From Pseudomonas sp. ISL-84 (GTDB taxonomy: Bacteria > Bacillota > Bacilli > Bacillales > Cytobacillaceae), in NCBI GenBank assembly GCA_018613035.1, contig JAGGRA010000009.1, forward strand, positions 143,138 to 207,137: 64,000 bases of DNA, written 5' to 3'. Under the pieces are notes generated by a model, which was not told the origin of the DNA, did not search any database, and worked only from the letters and a program-made list of their open reading frames with translations. The position numbers were made by a program, and so were the translations under genes. Of this stretch, positions 17,432 through 26,782 are shown one piece after another; positions within the stretch are counted from its first letter, which is position 1, and every line of letters begins with the position of its first letter.

Positions 17432-18448
17432 CTAATTATCTTGATGGATCCTGGCCTTCCGTATCCCATCAAAAATACTTATACCCGCAAAAATAATAAA
17501 TGTGATCATGATACTGCCAATGAACCAGGTCTCAAATTTTGTGGCTGTTATGGAGAATAAATCAGCCATATAGTTGATAAATTCGGGCTGCAGCAGATTT
17601 GGAGTTAAAAGGATAACGATGAAAACCACGGTTGCCATCACTTCGAGAAATGTGTTGTAGATAGCCATTTTTTTGGTCCATTGTCCCTGGATTAATTTGT
17701 AGAGGGCTAACCCGACTTCAAGTGCGATGATCAAGACAACAATTGGCCAAAATCCAAGTAAGACTTCTTGATTTAATGCTGCTACCACAAAATCTAATCC
17801 GTCTCTGTCACCTTCATAAATACCAATCAGGCGGTCGGCATAAAAATAGAAGGTTGCCCATATGGCTGTCCACATTAAACTTCCGGATACCTCAAATTTT
17901 GCAATGGCCTTTTTCTTAGGGATGTAGGGGATGTTTTTTAAATCCTCAGGAGTCCAGGGTTTTAAACTTGCTGATAAGGGCTGCTGTTCTTTTCCTTTAT
18001 CAACCCGTTCCATAATGGCGAAGACGACCGTTAGCCAGAAGAAGGTTTGAATTCCCACTTCGATGACTCTCCAAATTCCTTCACCCATTAAGTGGAGGAC
18101 TAGGTTCATAACCGTTTCTTCTCCGCTAAAACCAATAATTAATTCAGCTGCAATGGAAATTAATGCGATTGCCGCTGCAATGGGAAATATCATTTTTAAT
18201 AAGGATACATATACATCAAAATAGCGCGGGCCTATCAGATGCATCGGCTGATCCCGATATCCGCTCGCTAATGCTGCAGGATTTCCCAATTTCTTTAGAA
18301 CGTCTTTTATATCCTCATCATTGTGTTCATCCGGAAGCATATCCTCAATCGTTGACCGCAGCTCGAGTGCGATATCCGCACGGCTTTTCTCAGGCAGCCG
18401 GCGAATCACTTCCTGAATATAAATCTCAATTAAATTCATCTTCCTCAT
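17432..18448 (-). CDS. HAAS (permease-prefix/DUF1700-like) membrane protein
   Basis: A 338-residue protein. An N-terminal ~60-residue helical HAAS-type domain (IEIYIQEVIRRLPEKSRADI...KKLGNPAALASGY) precedes about six membrane helices. Such proteins are almost always paired with a PadR regulator, which lies just upstream here with a 23-bp overlap. They are thought to link PadR signals to the envelope, but the role is not established. Either ATG 18448 or ATG 18439 (MNLIEIYI, after GATGAGGAAG) could be the start. Confidence 0.85.
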   Translation of the reverse strand: MRKMNLIEIYIQEVIRRLPEKSRADIALELRSTIEDMLPDEHNDEDIKDVLKKLGNPAALASGYRDQPMHLIGPRYFDVYVSLLKMIFPIAAAIALISIAAELIIGFSGEETVMNLVLHLMGEGIWRVIEVGIQTFFWLTVVFAIMERVDKGKEQQPLSASLKPWTPEDLKNIPYIPKKKAIAKFEVSGSLMWTAIWATFYFYADRLIGIYEGDRDGLDFVVAALNQEVLLGFWPIVVLIIALEVGLALYKLIQGQWTKKMAIYNTFLEVMATVVFIVILLTPNLLQPEFINYMADLFSITATKFETWFIGSIMITFIIFAGISIFDGIRKARIHQDN

Positions 18449-18773
18449 CCCCTTTTAATAGCTCAAAAAGTTGCTTTGAGTTATTCATCCATTCCTTTCT
18501 TAACTGCAAAAAGGTCTCTAAGCCAAACTCACTTAACACATAATACTTACGCGGCCTGCTCTCCGATGTGTCCCAGCTGCTTGTTACTAACTCCTGTTTT
18601 TCTAAACGGCGAAGCAACGGATACAAGGTGCTTTGATCAATATTAATTCCTGAGTCTTCCAGTAACTGAACAAGAGAATATCCATACTGTGGTGTCCGCA
18701 GCTGGCTCAATACAGCTAATGTCAGCGTACCTCTCCGCAGCTCAGTCGTTAACGAATTCAGTAAAGAACTCAT
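18426..18773 (-). CDS. PadR family transcriptional regulator
   Basis: A 115-residue winged-helix regulator. TLTLAVLSQLRTPQYGYSLVQLL (about 16-38) and the recognition segment GINIDQSTLYPLLRRLEKQELV are typical of PadR. It is cotranscribed with the HAAS membrane protein. Two near-identical operator-like sequences lie about 20 bp upstream of its start, suggesting autorepression. Confidence 0.93.
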   Translation of the reverse strand: MSSLLNSLTTELRRGTLTLAVLSQLRTPQYGYSLVQLLEDSGINIDQSTLYPLLRRLEKQELVTSSWDTSESRPRKYYVLSEFGLETFLQLRKEWMNNSKQLFELLKGDEEDEFN

Positions 18774-18793
18774 TCACCCACCTCACTTTTTTA

Positions 18794-18844
18794 ATACTAT
18801 ATGTCATACACTATATGGTTTATACTATGTGTCATACAGTATTT
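18794..18844. promoter_or_regulatory. Duplicated PadR operator candidate
   Basis: Two direct copies, ATACTATATGTCATACACTAT (18794 onward) and ATACTATGTGTCATACAGTAT (18822 onward), 28 bp apart. Each is an imperfect palindrome of the TACTAT-TGTCATA-CAGTA type. They lie immediately before padR and probably overlap its promoter. Confidence 0.6.
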
Positions 18845-18955
18845 GTGTGACGACAACAATTGATGATTTAAAAATATGAAAGACATTTTGGAAAATTTCG
18901 GTGGCTGGGAGCAGGTGAACATCAGCTGGAGCAGATTTTTGAATAAGGACTGTTG

Positions 18956-19050
18956 ATAATGTCTCGCTTGGCAAATAGGAGATTGCTTTGCACCAAGAAC
19001 GCTGGAAGAAGCCACATAAGAGGATAAAAGTGCATCTGCTTTGAAATAAA
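18956..19050 (+). pseudogene. Remnant of a second flavin oxidoreductase gene
   Basis: A fragment reads QIGDCFAPRTLEEAT before a stop. This aligns with QIGDCLAPRTLEEATYEG near the end of the oxidoreductase at 12924-14936, with high nucleotide similarity (GGAGATTG, GCACC.AGAAC.CTGGAAGAAGCCACATA). Just upstream, GATAATGTCTCGCTTGGC may be the DSIVLSLG segment, joined by deletion. It appears to be the last trace of a paralogous gene. Confidence 0.65.
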
Positions 19051-19513
19051 AGGAAATTAGTAAGTAAACTTCAACTAAGGTTAATGAAGAATTTGTATTT
19101 AATGAGGTACAGCGGCAGGAATTTGAGGATTTTTTATCAATTAAGTTTTTTAAGCACAAGAGACGATATAACCTGTAATAGTTGCTGCAGGATAAACTCC
19201 CAATAATACCAATATCGCGCTTAATTCTGCTTTCTTCACTTCGAAAATTTTCCATGTGTTATAACAAAAGCTTGCATTAACATCAACTAAAGAACTCACA
19301 ATTAAACCAAAGAACGCCGTCACCTTATTCAACAATCGGGCAAGATTGTTGAATAAGATAAAATAATTATTGGAAATCATGATTTTCCTTTAACAATAAA
19401 GCCACGTCCAAATTTGTTCTTATTTTCTTCCGAAATTCAAAATCTTTATACAATGGGCCAACGTGATAAATAATGAAAAATTACTCCCAATATAAAAATC
19501 TGATCCGTAAATT
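19051..19513. other. Gene-poor stretch with perfect palindrome
   Basis: CTTATTCAACAATC (19324-19337) and GATTGTTGAATAAG (19344-19357) are perfect 14-bp arms around GGGCAA. A minus-strand frame of 76 codons (19150-19380) crosses it and ends in a hydrophobic stretch (ILVLLGVYPAATITGYIV). It has no recognisable family, so I regard it as a possible small membrane protein or remnant and do not call it. Confidence 0.4.
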
Positions 19514-21082
19514 TCAATCATTCCAAAAATTCAATATCCATTTTTTCAAATCTACAATCCGCATATGATCGATACTTTTATTGGTTCCTGTAACAATGAT
19601 GGGGATTAGTGAATCATCTTTATGCATTGAACCATGGGCACCGCCACCGGAATGTTCAGGTGAACTTTCTCCGATGAATTCATACCCAGGTTTTGCGTCA
19701 ACAATAAGAAATTCACCTTCCTGAGAATGCATAGCTCCATATAACCTTGCTAATCCATCAGGATAATCCCCATAATGAATATTCTTGTTCTTTAAGGTTA
19801 AATCGAGAATGGAGGTATTTCCTTTTATAGTCCAGGATTGATTATAAATATCCTTATAGGTTCCACCGGGTTTGAAAATAGTGGATCCCTTATGATCTCC
19901 AGATATCACATGTATCATCTCTTTTTCTTTCCATGCAATCCAGGCAATCCGAGGATCAGTTTGCAATTTTCCGGCGAGATTTTTTACAGAAACACTTTCG
20001 TTAATTTTATAGATATATGCCATCCGTTCATTAGCTGTAATGACAATTTCATCGTCTTTTGCAACAGGCTTACTGAGCTTTAAAATTCTGTATTTAGAGA
20101 GGATTTCTTTTAGATCTATTAGAGCTTCTTTTTTCCGTTCATTGACAGGGGACTGATTACTGTCTCCAATAATAACCCAGATATTATTATGAAGGGCATC
20201 CTCCCATTTGGGAAAAGTATTCAAGACCTCTTGGAGATGCTTATCAAGTTTTTCAATTCCTTTTGTGGTATTTGGACCTTTCCTATGTACGGTGAAGTCA
20301 TTTTCTGAAATGTACAGGATTGTAAATTCAGGAAGAATATTATTTTCCAAAAGATATTTTAATTCCTGAACCGCGAAGGCATCATTAAGCCCTATACGAT
20401 TCACAAGGTGATTATTCTTAGAGTCCTGGTGAATAAATGCACCTAAAGACAGCATTTTCGGCCCAACGGTTTCATATTCCTCAGGTAAATTACTCACTTT
20501 CGTTATCAACTTAGGTACTTTAAGGGTATGAGGATAATTTCCACGATAAATTAATGCGTTAATGGATGCTGATTCCTTTTTAATATTGTTTAAATCTTCA
20601 TGGATGGTTCTTACATTTGGACTGAGGTCAACATTATTATATTGATGCATGATATTTTCAGCAAATTGGGAAACTCCGAGTTTCATGATCTCAAAAAAAC
20701 CATTTCCATAAGTGATAATTTGCTTCTTATCATGATCAAACCAAACGAGTCCAGGAATCTTACTCTTATCCGGGTAAGTACCAGTTATTAAAGAGCTGTC
20801 GATTGTAACCGACATGGTTGGATAGGAACTTACTAAATTTTTACTATATTGTCCATGTTTTAAAAAGAAGGCCAGAGCAGGAGCTTTTTTCTCTTGGATA
20901 GCCTTTTTTAACGGCTCATCCATAATTGAATCGATAACAAGAAGAATAATTTTAGGTGAGGTCTGACTTTCTGTTTGAATAGGAGATATTTTCTTTCCCT
21001 GTTCAAATGCTTTATTACCAATGTTAGTGCAGCCTATTACAAGAATAGATATAACTATAATAAGAAGCAAACGAATCAACAA
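19514..21082 (-). CDS. Lipoprotein alkaline phosphatase / phosphodiesterase family
   Basis: A 522-residue extracytoplasmic protein of the alkaline phosphatase superfamily (type I phosphodiesterase/nucleotide pyrophosphatase type). It has a lipoprotein signal ending in VIGC (Cys18) and the metal-site start KIILLVIDSIMDE (about 44-56). The expected nucleophile region is SYPTMSVTIDSSLITGTYPD (about 85-104), and late metal ligands are suggested by PEHSGGGAHGSMHKDD (about 480-495). The start is a TTG after AGGTGA. The substrate is unknown. It is a monocistronic gene with no functional neighbours. Confidence 0.82.
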   Translation of the reverse strand: MLIRLLLIIVISILVIGCTNIGNKAFEQGKKISPIQTESQTSPKIILLVIDSIMDEPLKKAIQEKKAPALAFFLKHGQYSKNLVSSYPTMSVTIDSSLITGTYPDKSKIPGLVWFDHDKKQIITYGNGFFEIMKLGVSQFAENIMHQYNNVDLSPNVRTIHEDLNNIKKESASINALIYRGNYPHTLKVPKLITKVSNLPEEYETVGPKMLSLGAFIHQDSKNNHLVNRIGLNDAFAVQELKYLLENNILPEFTILYISENDFTVHRKGPNTTKGIEKLDKHLQEVLNTFPKWEDALHNNIWVIIGDSNQSPVNERKKEALIDLKEILSKYRILKLSKPVAKDDEIVITANERMAYIYKINESVSVKNLAGKLQTDPRIAWIAWKEKEMIHVISGDHKGSTIFKPGGTYKDIYNQSWTIKGNTSILDLTLKNKNIHYGDYPDGLARLYGAMHSQEGEFLIVDAKPGYEFIGESSPEHSGGGAHGSMHKDDSLIPIIVTGTNKSIDHMRIVDLKKWILNFWND

Positions 21083-21436
21083 ATTTCACCTACGCTTTGT
21101 TATAGTTTAATTATAACTTTATGCAAGCATAAACATCTGGCTGCAGCTTTCGATCATCAAACCAGCCATCGCAGCATTTTCATTCCCAATAATTAATGAA
21201 GAGAGTAAAAGGTGTTGCAATTAGAAAAGATAAAAAAATATAACTGGAAGCCAGGAAGAGTCACTGCTTTGCTTTTGCAGCAGCCAATTAGACCGCAATG
21301 CAAGATTATGGACTTTACTCATATTTTAGATAGAAAAAGCTTAATCATTTGACCACTGCCTTAATTACCATGTAAAAAAGGACTTAACTTTAGAGATAAA
21401 GGCATACTAAAGCTTCATACGTTTTTACTTTCCTGA
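21083..21436. other. Intergenic region, possible 46-codon frame
   Basis: A plus-strand frame from GTG 21212 to 21352 reads MLQLEKIKKYNWKPGRVTAL... It is preceded only by weak purine-rich sequence and is not called as a gene. Nothing else is seen before the 21-bp repeat array. Confidence 0.3.
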
Positions 21437-21617
21437 TTTTATTGGCCAGATTCAAAATTTATAGGCCAAATGCGGTTTTAGCCAAACTTTTAGAGAAAGA
21501 GTACAGGCAGAAATAACTTTTACCGGCCAAATAAAAGAATTTACCGGCCAAAATCATACATTTACCGGCCAATTTCAGTAAAATACCGGCCACTCTGTAT
21601 GATTTACCGGCCAAACG
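21437..21617. repeat. 21-bp periodic array with TTTACCGGCCAA core
   Basis: The core TACCGGCCAA starts at 21521, 21542, 21563, 21584 (last base C) and 21605: exactly 21 bp apart, with about 10 variable bases between cores. Degenerate units (ATTGGCCAG, ATAGGCCAA, TTAGCCAAA) precede them at similar spacing. The minus strand reads as heptads of the type LAGKxxx and the plus strand as FTGQxxx, but both are interrupted by stops and lack starts. Confidence 0.8.
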
Positions 21618-21691
21618 TTAATGTTGCAGGTAGTAAAATTCATAGCAGCCGCTGCGAAGCAGATTTTATCGGTTATTTATAAAGCTGAATC

Positions 21692-21718
21692 AAAAAAAAA
21701 CCGCCTTCAAAGCAGGTT
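21692..21718 (-). terminator. Terminator downstream of DUF3231 gene
   Basis: AACCTGCTT and AAGGCGGTT (minus strand) form a short stem followed by nine T residues. A second perfect hairpin (GGGTTAAAGAC/GTCTTTAACCC, 21734-21761) with a plus-strand T-rich tail lies between it and the gene. Confidence 0.6.
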
Positions 21719-21784
21719 TTGCTGTACTAGTGTGGGTTAAAGACTAATTTGTCTTTAACCCCTTTTATTTTTGAAGGTTTTAAC

Positions 21785-22342
21785 TTAATGGCTGTTGAGA
21801 CCAGGAGGAACGTAAAATGGTGGGACTTTAATCCACCCACGCTTGCGCATTACCTGTTTTAATCTCGCAGCGAAGGCCAATTTTTCTGCTTGAAACTGAA
21901 CAAACAATACACTAACATCTGTACGAACCGATTCGGAAGCAGCACCTGCAGCACGCATAATCAAACTAACGATTTTTAAAGATAATTCATTTGCAATGAC
22001 GTCATCAGTTAATTTAACACCAAGAGGAATACTATTAGGATCTGATGTTGGCATCTCTTCAGGGGCCGGAGGTAACGTGATTCCTTCCTTAATCATAAAA
22101 TCATGGAGTCGTTTCCTTTGGCTGGTGCCAAGTTTCATATCTTCTTCAAGCAGTGTTCGTAGCTCTTCATCTGACGTTGTATTTATAGCGGATTGAACAG
22201 ATACTTTAGCTAATTCAAGTCCCGCTAAGTAAATCCAGCATGCCATCACTTCTCCGACATGAAGAGGTTGGTCTTCGTCTTGAACAGTCAGTGATTTCAT
22301 GGTGTCCACGAATGTTTCCAATATATTTACCACATTAACCAC
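21785..22342 (-). CDS. DUF3231 family protein (single domain)
   Basis: A 185-residue protein with the ferritin-like helical pattern of DUF3231, ending in the characteristic KRGWIKVPPFYVPPG. Conserved pieces include HVGEVMACWIYLAGLEL (about 29-45) and the long central helix. DUF3231 proteins are common in spore-formers, often in several copies; the role is unknown, and a link with spores is based on distribution. A two-domain member is encoded at 40450-41469. Confidence 0.8.
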   Translation of the reverse strand: MVNVVNILETFVDTMKSLTVQDEDQPLHVGEVMACWIYLAGLELAKVSVQSAINTTSDEELRTLLEEDMKLGTSQRKRLHDFMIKEGITLPPAPEEMPTSDPNSIPLGVKLTDDVIANELSLKIVSLIMRAAGAASESVRTDVSVLFVQFQAEKLAFAARLKQVMRKRGWIKVPPFYVPPGLNSH

Positions 22343-22767
22343 TCCTAATTTTAATTGTAATAAGCATAATGTTTGTAGCCTGAATTTTTTTATGCAAAAG
22401 GTTTACACTATATTAAAAAGGAAGTTGAACTGCGAACAACTGAGAAGGTTAATTATTAAAACTAATTTCTATCCCTAAAAAATATTGTTAGCAGCTCTAT
22501 GGAACAAGGAACAGTTACTTTACTTAGGGTTATAAAATAGGAGTGTAGGATAAGGCACAACAGAGATATTTAAGGAAGATGTTTCTCCGAATGTATTTGT
22601 ACCGGAAGATGGTAGTGGACACCCGATTGGGTGTCCTTTTTTATTTTAAAATTTTCAGAATTATTGTTGTTTTCAAGTGAAAATTGTGTTAATTTTATAA
22701 AAATGAAGTCGGAACTTCAAAAATTATAAAAATACAGCATAAACTTCATTCTTGAAGGTGAACCTAC
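22343..22767. other. Intergenic region with terminator hairpin
   Basis: GGACACCC/GGGTGTCC with TTTTTTATTTT (22617-22645) is a clear plus-strand terminator. It has no intact gene upstream. The preceding ~60 bp can be read as a protein tail (EIFKEDVSPNVFVPEDGS), so it may be the 3' remnant of a lost gene. Confidence 0.5.
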
Positions 22768-23631
22768 ATGATCTTAAAAGAAACGATAGAAAAAGAGTTT
22801 AATAACCTCTCCAAAGGCCAGCAAAAGGCAGCGATGTATCTGCTGGATCATCCCAAGGATTTTGCCGTGAAGTCAGCAGGGGAGATTGGAAAGAGAATCG
22901 GTGTCAGTGAAACAACGGTGATTCGATTTTGTTACTCCATTCATCTTTCGGGTTATTCAGAGCTGCAGAAAATGGTTCGCGAGCAGCTGCTGCAAACCAA
23001 TAGCACGCTTGGCCAGTATTTTACGAGCAAGGTGGAGCTGGCGGAGAAGCCTCAATTCTTTGCCAATGTAATGGAAAAGGATCTCCTGCATATTCGGGAA
23101 ACCATACAAAAAATTTGTGAGCAAGATTTTGATCGGATGGTTAACCGTTTAATAGATTCTGAGAAGGTCTATGTTACAGGTTTGCGGTCTTCCTTTTCAG
23201 CAGCAAGCTGGCTGGCCTTTACACTCGGAGTGGTTCGCGGTAATACCAAGCTGATCCGGCCGGATACGGATGATTTGCTGCTGACGATCAGCGATATGGA
23301 TGAGAGCTCGACCTTTGTTGCGATTTCGTTTGACCGCTATATGAAGGATACGATCAAGCTGGCGGAATTGGCAAAAAAGCAGGGTGCTTTTGTAATTGGA
23401 ATAACGGATTCGAGTATTGCCCCGATTAAGGAGCATGCGGATTTGCTTTTTCACATTCATTCATCGGAAAAGTCGACGATTGATGCGGCACCAGCGCTAT
23501 TTTCATTTTTAAATGCGGTGATTGCAGGTGTTTCCATTAAGGACAGGGAGCGATTTGCAAAGCGAAGAGAACAATATGAGAAATTGGATAGCAACCACTT
23601 TTTTATTCAGCCGGGAGGGAAGTTGGATTGA
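22768..23631 (+). CDS. MurR/RpiR family transcriptional regulator
   Basis: A 287-residue regulator. The N-terminal RpiR HTH (about 1-77) includes SAGEIGKRIGVSETTVIRFC. A SIS sugar-isomerase domain (about 115-255) has KVYVTGLRSSFSAASWLA and FVAISFDRYMKDTIKLAE. SIS domains sense phosphorylated sugars or related ligands. Its stop overlaps the TTG start of the M20 peptidase gene, so it is the first gene of the D-amino acid operon and its likely regulator. Confidence 0.9.
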   Translation: MILKETIEKEFNNLSKGQQKAAMYLLDHPKDFAVKSAGEIGKRIGVSETTVIRFCYSIHLSGYSELQKMVREQLLQTNSTLGQYFTSKVELAEKPQFFANVMEKDLLHIRETIQKICEQDFDRMVNRLIDSEKVYVTGLRSSFSAASWLAFTLGVVRGNTKLIRPDTDDLLLTISDMDESSTFVAISFDRYMKDTIKLAELAKKQGAFVIGITDSSIAPIKEHADLLFHIHSSEKSTIDAAPALFSFLNAVIAGVSIKDRERFAKRREQYEKLDSNHFFIQPGGKLD

Positions 23632-24773
23632 GAGAATATATAGAAGAATTAAAACCGACGATTGATTGTGTGTTTAACCATTTGCATGAAAATCCGGAGA
23701 TCAGCTGGAAGGAATACAAAACGACGGAGTATTTGAAGACCTTCCTCGAGTGCCGGGGATTTGATGTTCAGGTGTTTGGCGATTCAACCGGTCTGGTTGC
23801 TGAGGTTGGGGAAGGCAGCCCATGTGTGGCGCTGCGAGCGGATATGGATGCGCTATGGCAGGAGGTAGATGGCAAGTTTCAGGCCAATCATTCCTGCGGG
23901 CATGATGCCCATATGAGCATGGGACTTGGAGCCATGCTGCTGCTTCAAAAAGCAGGCTTTCCTTCAAAAGGGAAACTGAAATTTATTTTTCAGCCGGCTG
24001 AGGAAAAGGGAACTGGCGCCTTGAAGATGATTGAGCAGGGTGTATTGGATGATGTGGATTACTTATACGGCGTTCACCTCCGGCCGATTCAGGAGATTCG
24101 GGATGGAGAGGCATCCGCAGCCATTTATCATGGTGCAGCCCGATTCCTCACGGGTGAAATTATCGGTGAGGATGCACACGGCGCACGTCCGCATTTAGGC
24201 CAGAATGCGATTGAAATTGGCGCATCTCTTGTAAATGAAATTAAAAGCATTCATTTGGATCCAATGGTTCCTTATACAGCGAAGATGACTAAGTTCCATG
24301 CAGGCAGTGATTCAGGCAACATTATTCCAGGGAAAGCTTCCTTTAGCCTGGATCTGCGGGCTCAAACGAATGAAGTGATTGCCGCATTGTCTGAAAAAAT
24401 TGAGACGATTACCGAGTACTTATCGAAATTATACGGAGTAAAGATCACGTTAGAAACAAAAGCAGATGTGGCTGCAGCCGAGGTAGACGAAGAGGCGCAG
24501 CATTTTATGGAGAAAGCCGTTGTGGATGTGCTTGGTGCGGATCAATTAAGGGAGCCGATTGTTACCTCAGGGGGGGAAGATTTTCATTTTTATACCCTGA
24601 AGAAACCGAACATCAAGGCGACCATGCTCGGATTGGGCTGTGATTTGCAGCCGGGGCTTCATCATCCGAAGATGACGTTCAATCGGGATGCCATTTATTC
24701 AGGGATTGAAATTTTAGCCAGAACATTATTGCATACATTGGGGGGAGAGGAAAATGGGCGTAACAGCAACTAA
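23628..24773 (+). CDS. M20 family amidohydrolase, probable N-acyl-amino acid deacylase
   Basis: A 381-residue M20D-type metallohydrolase. Metal ligands are visible in SCGHDAHMSMGLG (about 88-100), AEEKGTGA (about 126) and the C-terminal TSGGEDFHFY. The start is TTG 23628, overlapping the regulator stop by 4 bp, after a GGGAGGGAAG site. Beside a GNAT acyltransferase and an N-acylamino acid racemase, it is best read as the desuccinylase releasing free L-amino acid (inference from the Geobacillus pathway). Confidence 0.88.
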   Translation: MREYIEELKPTIDCVFNHLHENPEISWKEYKTTEYLKTFLECRGFDVQVFGDSTGLVAEVGEGSPCVALRADMDALWQEVDGKFQANHSCGHDAHMSMGLGAMLLLQKAGFPSKGKLKFIFQPAEEKGTGALKMIEQGVLDDVDYLYGVHLRPIQEIRDGEASAAIYHGAARFLTGEIIGEDAHGARPHLGQNAIEIGASLVNEIKSIHLDPMVPYTAKMTKFHAGSDSGNIIPGKASFSLDLRAQTNEVIAALSEKIETITEYLSKLYGVKITLETKADVAAAEVDEEAQHFMEKAVVDVLGADQLREPIVTSGGEDFHFYTLKKPNIKATMLGLGCDLQPGLHHPKMTFNRDAIYSGIEILARTLLHTLGGEENGRNSN

Positions 24774-25581
24774 GAGTATGGAATTGCGAGTTCTTCATAC
24801 AGCCTCCGATATGAATCTTGTTCAAAAGTTGGAGCATGACATCTGGAGCATGGATCCGCTTCCTGTTCATCAAACCATCACAGCTGCCCAGAATGGAGGC
24901 CTGCTGCTTGGTGCCTTTTACCAAGATGAACTGATTGGATTCAGTTATGGGTTTGCCGGTTTTAACAAGGGCAAAAGCTATCTTTGCTCCCACATGCTTG
25001 GCATTCATCCCGATCATCAGGATAAAGGGCTGGGTGCCCTTCTTAAACAGAAGCAGAAGGAGATGGCTTCCGAGATGGGGTACGACTTGATCACGTGGAC
25101 ATTCGATCCGCTTGAAAGCCGGAATGCCTATCTGAATCTTTCCAAGCTCCATGCAGTCTGCTCTACCTATGTAGAAAATTGCTATGGAGATATGGATGAC
25201 AGTTTGAATCATGGCCTGCCGACAGACCGTTTAAAGGTAGAATGGTGGATTAATAGTTCACATGTGGAGGAACCTGTAAGGATTGATGCGGACTCTGCAT
25301 TGGATCCGTTTGAATGGGGCGTGTCTGAGGACGACTTTCCGGTTCTATTAAATACAGAGTGGGAGAAGACATGGGGGCCAGTGCTCGTCCCAATTCCAAC
25401 AAATTTCCAGGCAATTAAAACCCATAATTACGAACTGGCCATGGATTGGCGCTTTAAAACGAGAGAGATTTTGCAACGTTTATTCGCTCAGGGATATGCG
25501 ATAGCCAGTGTTATAAAAGGACAAGAAGGACTCGTGCATTACTATGTACTGGTTCAAAGAGACGAACTGCAGCTTAACTAA
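24754..25581 (+). CDS. GNAT acyltransferase, probable amino acid N-succinyltransferase
   Basis: A 275-residue protein whose N-terminal half is a GNAT fold. The acyl-CoA pyrophosphate loop is IHPDHQDKGLGALLKQK (about 88-104), preceded by LIGFSYGFAGF. The C-terminal ~110 residues are typical of the longer GNAT relatives found beside N-acylamino acid racemases. It overlaps the M20 gene by 20 bp. In the known NSAR pathway this enzyme N-succinylates D-amino acids; substrate range here is unknown. Confidence 0.85.
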   Translation: MGVTATKSMELRVLHTASDMNLVQKLEHDIWSMDPLPVHQTITAAQNGGLLLGAFYQDELIGFSYGFAGFNKGKSYLCSHMLGIHPDHQDKGLGALLKQKQKEMASEMGYDLITWTFDPLESRNAYLNLSKLHAVCSTYVENCYGDMDDSLNHGLPTDRLKVEWWINSSHVEEPVRIDADSALDPFEWGVSEDDFPVLLNTEWEKTWGPVLVPIPTNFQAIKTHNYELAMDWRFKTREILQRLFAQGYAIASVIKGQEGLVHYYVLVQRDELQLN

Positions 25582-25602
25582 CACGAAAAGGCGGGAAGAG
25601 AA

Positions 25603-26709
25603 ATGAAAGTGACAGAAGTCGTTTTGCGTCATATGAAAATGAGAATGAAAGCTCCATTTACAACAAGCTTCGGAACGTTTCAGGATAAAGAGTTTCTTCT
25701 GCTGGAAGCAAAGGATGAAAACGGCTTAAGCGGGTGGGGGGAATCCGTTGCTTTTCATTCTCCCTGGTACAATGAAGAAACGTTGAAAACGAATTGGCAT
25801 ATGCTGGAGGACTTTATTATTCCGAACCTATTAAATAAAGAGATCCTTCATCCTGATGAAGTTTCAGAAACACTATCTTACATACGCAAAAACAATATGG
25901 CTAAGTCAGCTTTCGAAGGTGCCGTTTGGGATTTATATGCCAAGCAGCAGGGGATTCCGCTGGCGAAAGCGATTGGCGGGACGGCCAATGAAATAGAGGT
26001 AGGAATCAGCATTGGCATTCAGGATACGGTTGATGATTTGCTGAAGCTTATTGAAGAGCATGTGAATGAAGGCTATAAGCGGATCAAAGTCAAAATCAAG
26101 CCAGGCTGGGATGTTGAGGTTATGAGGGAAGTCCGCAAGCATTTTCCGGATGTGCAGCTGATGGCTGATGCAAACTCTGCCTACAGGCTGGAGGATATTG
26201 AACTGTTAAAACAGCTGGATGAATTCGATTTAATGATGATCGAACAGCCGCTGGCATCAGACGATATTATCGACCATGCGACTCTGCAAAGAGAGCTTAA
26301 AACACCGGTATGCCTGGATGAGAGCATCCATTCCTATGAGGATGCCAGAAAAGCGATTGAGCTTGGAAGCTGCAGGATTATTAATATCAAAATTGGCCGG
26401 GTTGGCGGATTAACAGAATCCAAGAAAATTCACGATCTATGCAAGGAGCGCGGCATTCCGGTATGGTGCGGCGGGATGCTTGAATCAGGAATCGGCCGCG
26501 CACACAACATCGCCCTTACGACTCTATCAAACTTTGTGATGCCAGGCGATACTGCAGCGTCATCCCGCTACTGGGAAAAGGATCTAATTGAACCGGAAGT
26601 GACCGTTGACAATGGAATGATTCGAGTACCAGAAAAAACAGGTCTCGGCTATGAGCCTAATCTGGAAACTATCAAGCAGTTTACTGTTTCCGAAAAAAGC
26701 TTTTCTTAA
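25603..26709 (+). CDS. N-acylamino acid racemase / o-succinylbenzoate synthase family
   Basis: A 368-residue enolase-superfamily enzyme of the MenC/NSAR type. Catalytic Lys pair in [11 protein letters not shown] (about 160-170), metal ligands in [13 protein letters not shown] and DESI, and the second-face Lys in NIKIGRVGG (about 262). Because the operon also holds an acyltransferase and a deacylase and no other menaquinone genes, N-succinylamino acid racemization is more likely than OSB synthesis, though family members are often promiscuous. Confidence 0.88.
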   Translation: MKVTEVVLRHMKMRMKAPFTTSFGTFQDKEFLLLEAKDENGLSGWGESVAFHSPWYNEETLKTNWHMLEDFIIPNLLNKEILHPDEVSETLSYIRKNNMAKSAFEGAVWDLYAKQQGIPLAKAIGGTANEIEVGISIGIQDTVDDLLKLIEEHVNEGYKRIKVKIKPGWDVEVMREVRKHFPDVQLMADANSAYRLEDIELLKQLDEFDLMMIEQPLASDDIIDHATLQRELKTPVCLDESIHSYEDARKAIELGSCRIINIKIGRVGGLTESKKIHDLCKERGIPVWCGGMLESGIGRAHNIALTTLSNFVMPGDTAASSRYWEKDLIEPEVTVDNGMIRVPEKTGLGYEPNLETIKQFTVSEKSFS

Positions 26710-26782
26710 AGAGGAGAGAGGATTCTCTCTTTCTCTTTTACTAATAATTGTCGCAAAATTCTAATATTAAAAGGGGGAGAAA

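Noticed and set aside
18797..19255. 152-codon minus-strand frame
   Set aside because: It crosses the padR operator pair and the antisense of the oxidoreductase remnant; composition is not protein-like and no start signal is present.
21437..21617. 21-bp periodic repeats as a CRISPR array
   Set aside because: Repeat cores are ~12 bp and spacers ~10 bp, far too short, and no cas genes are present.
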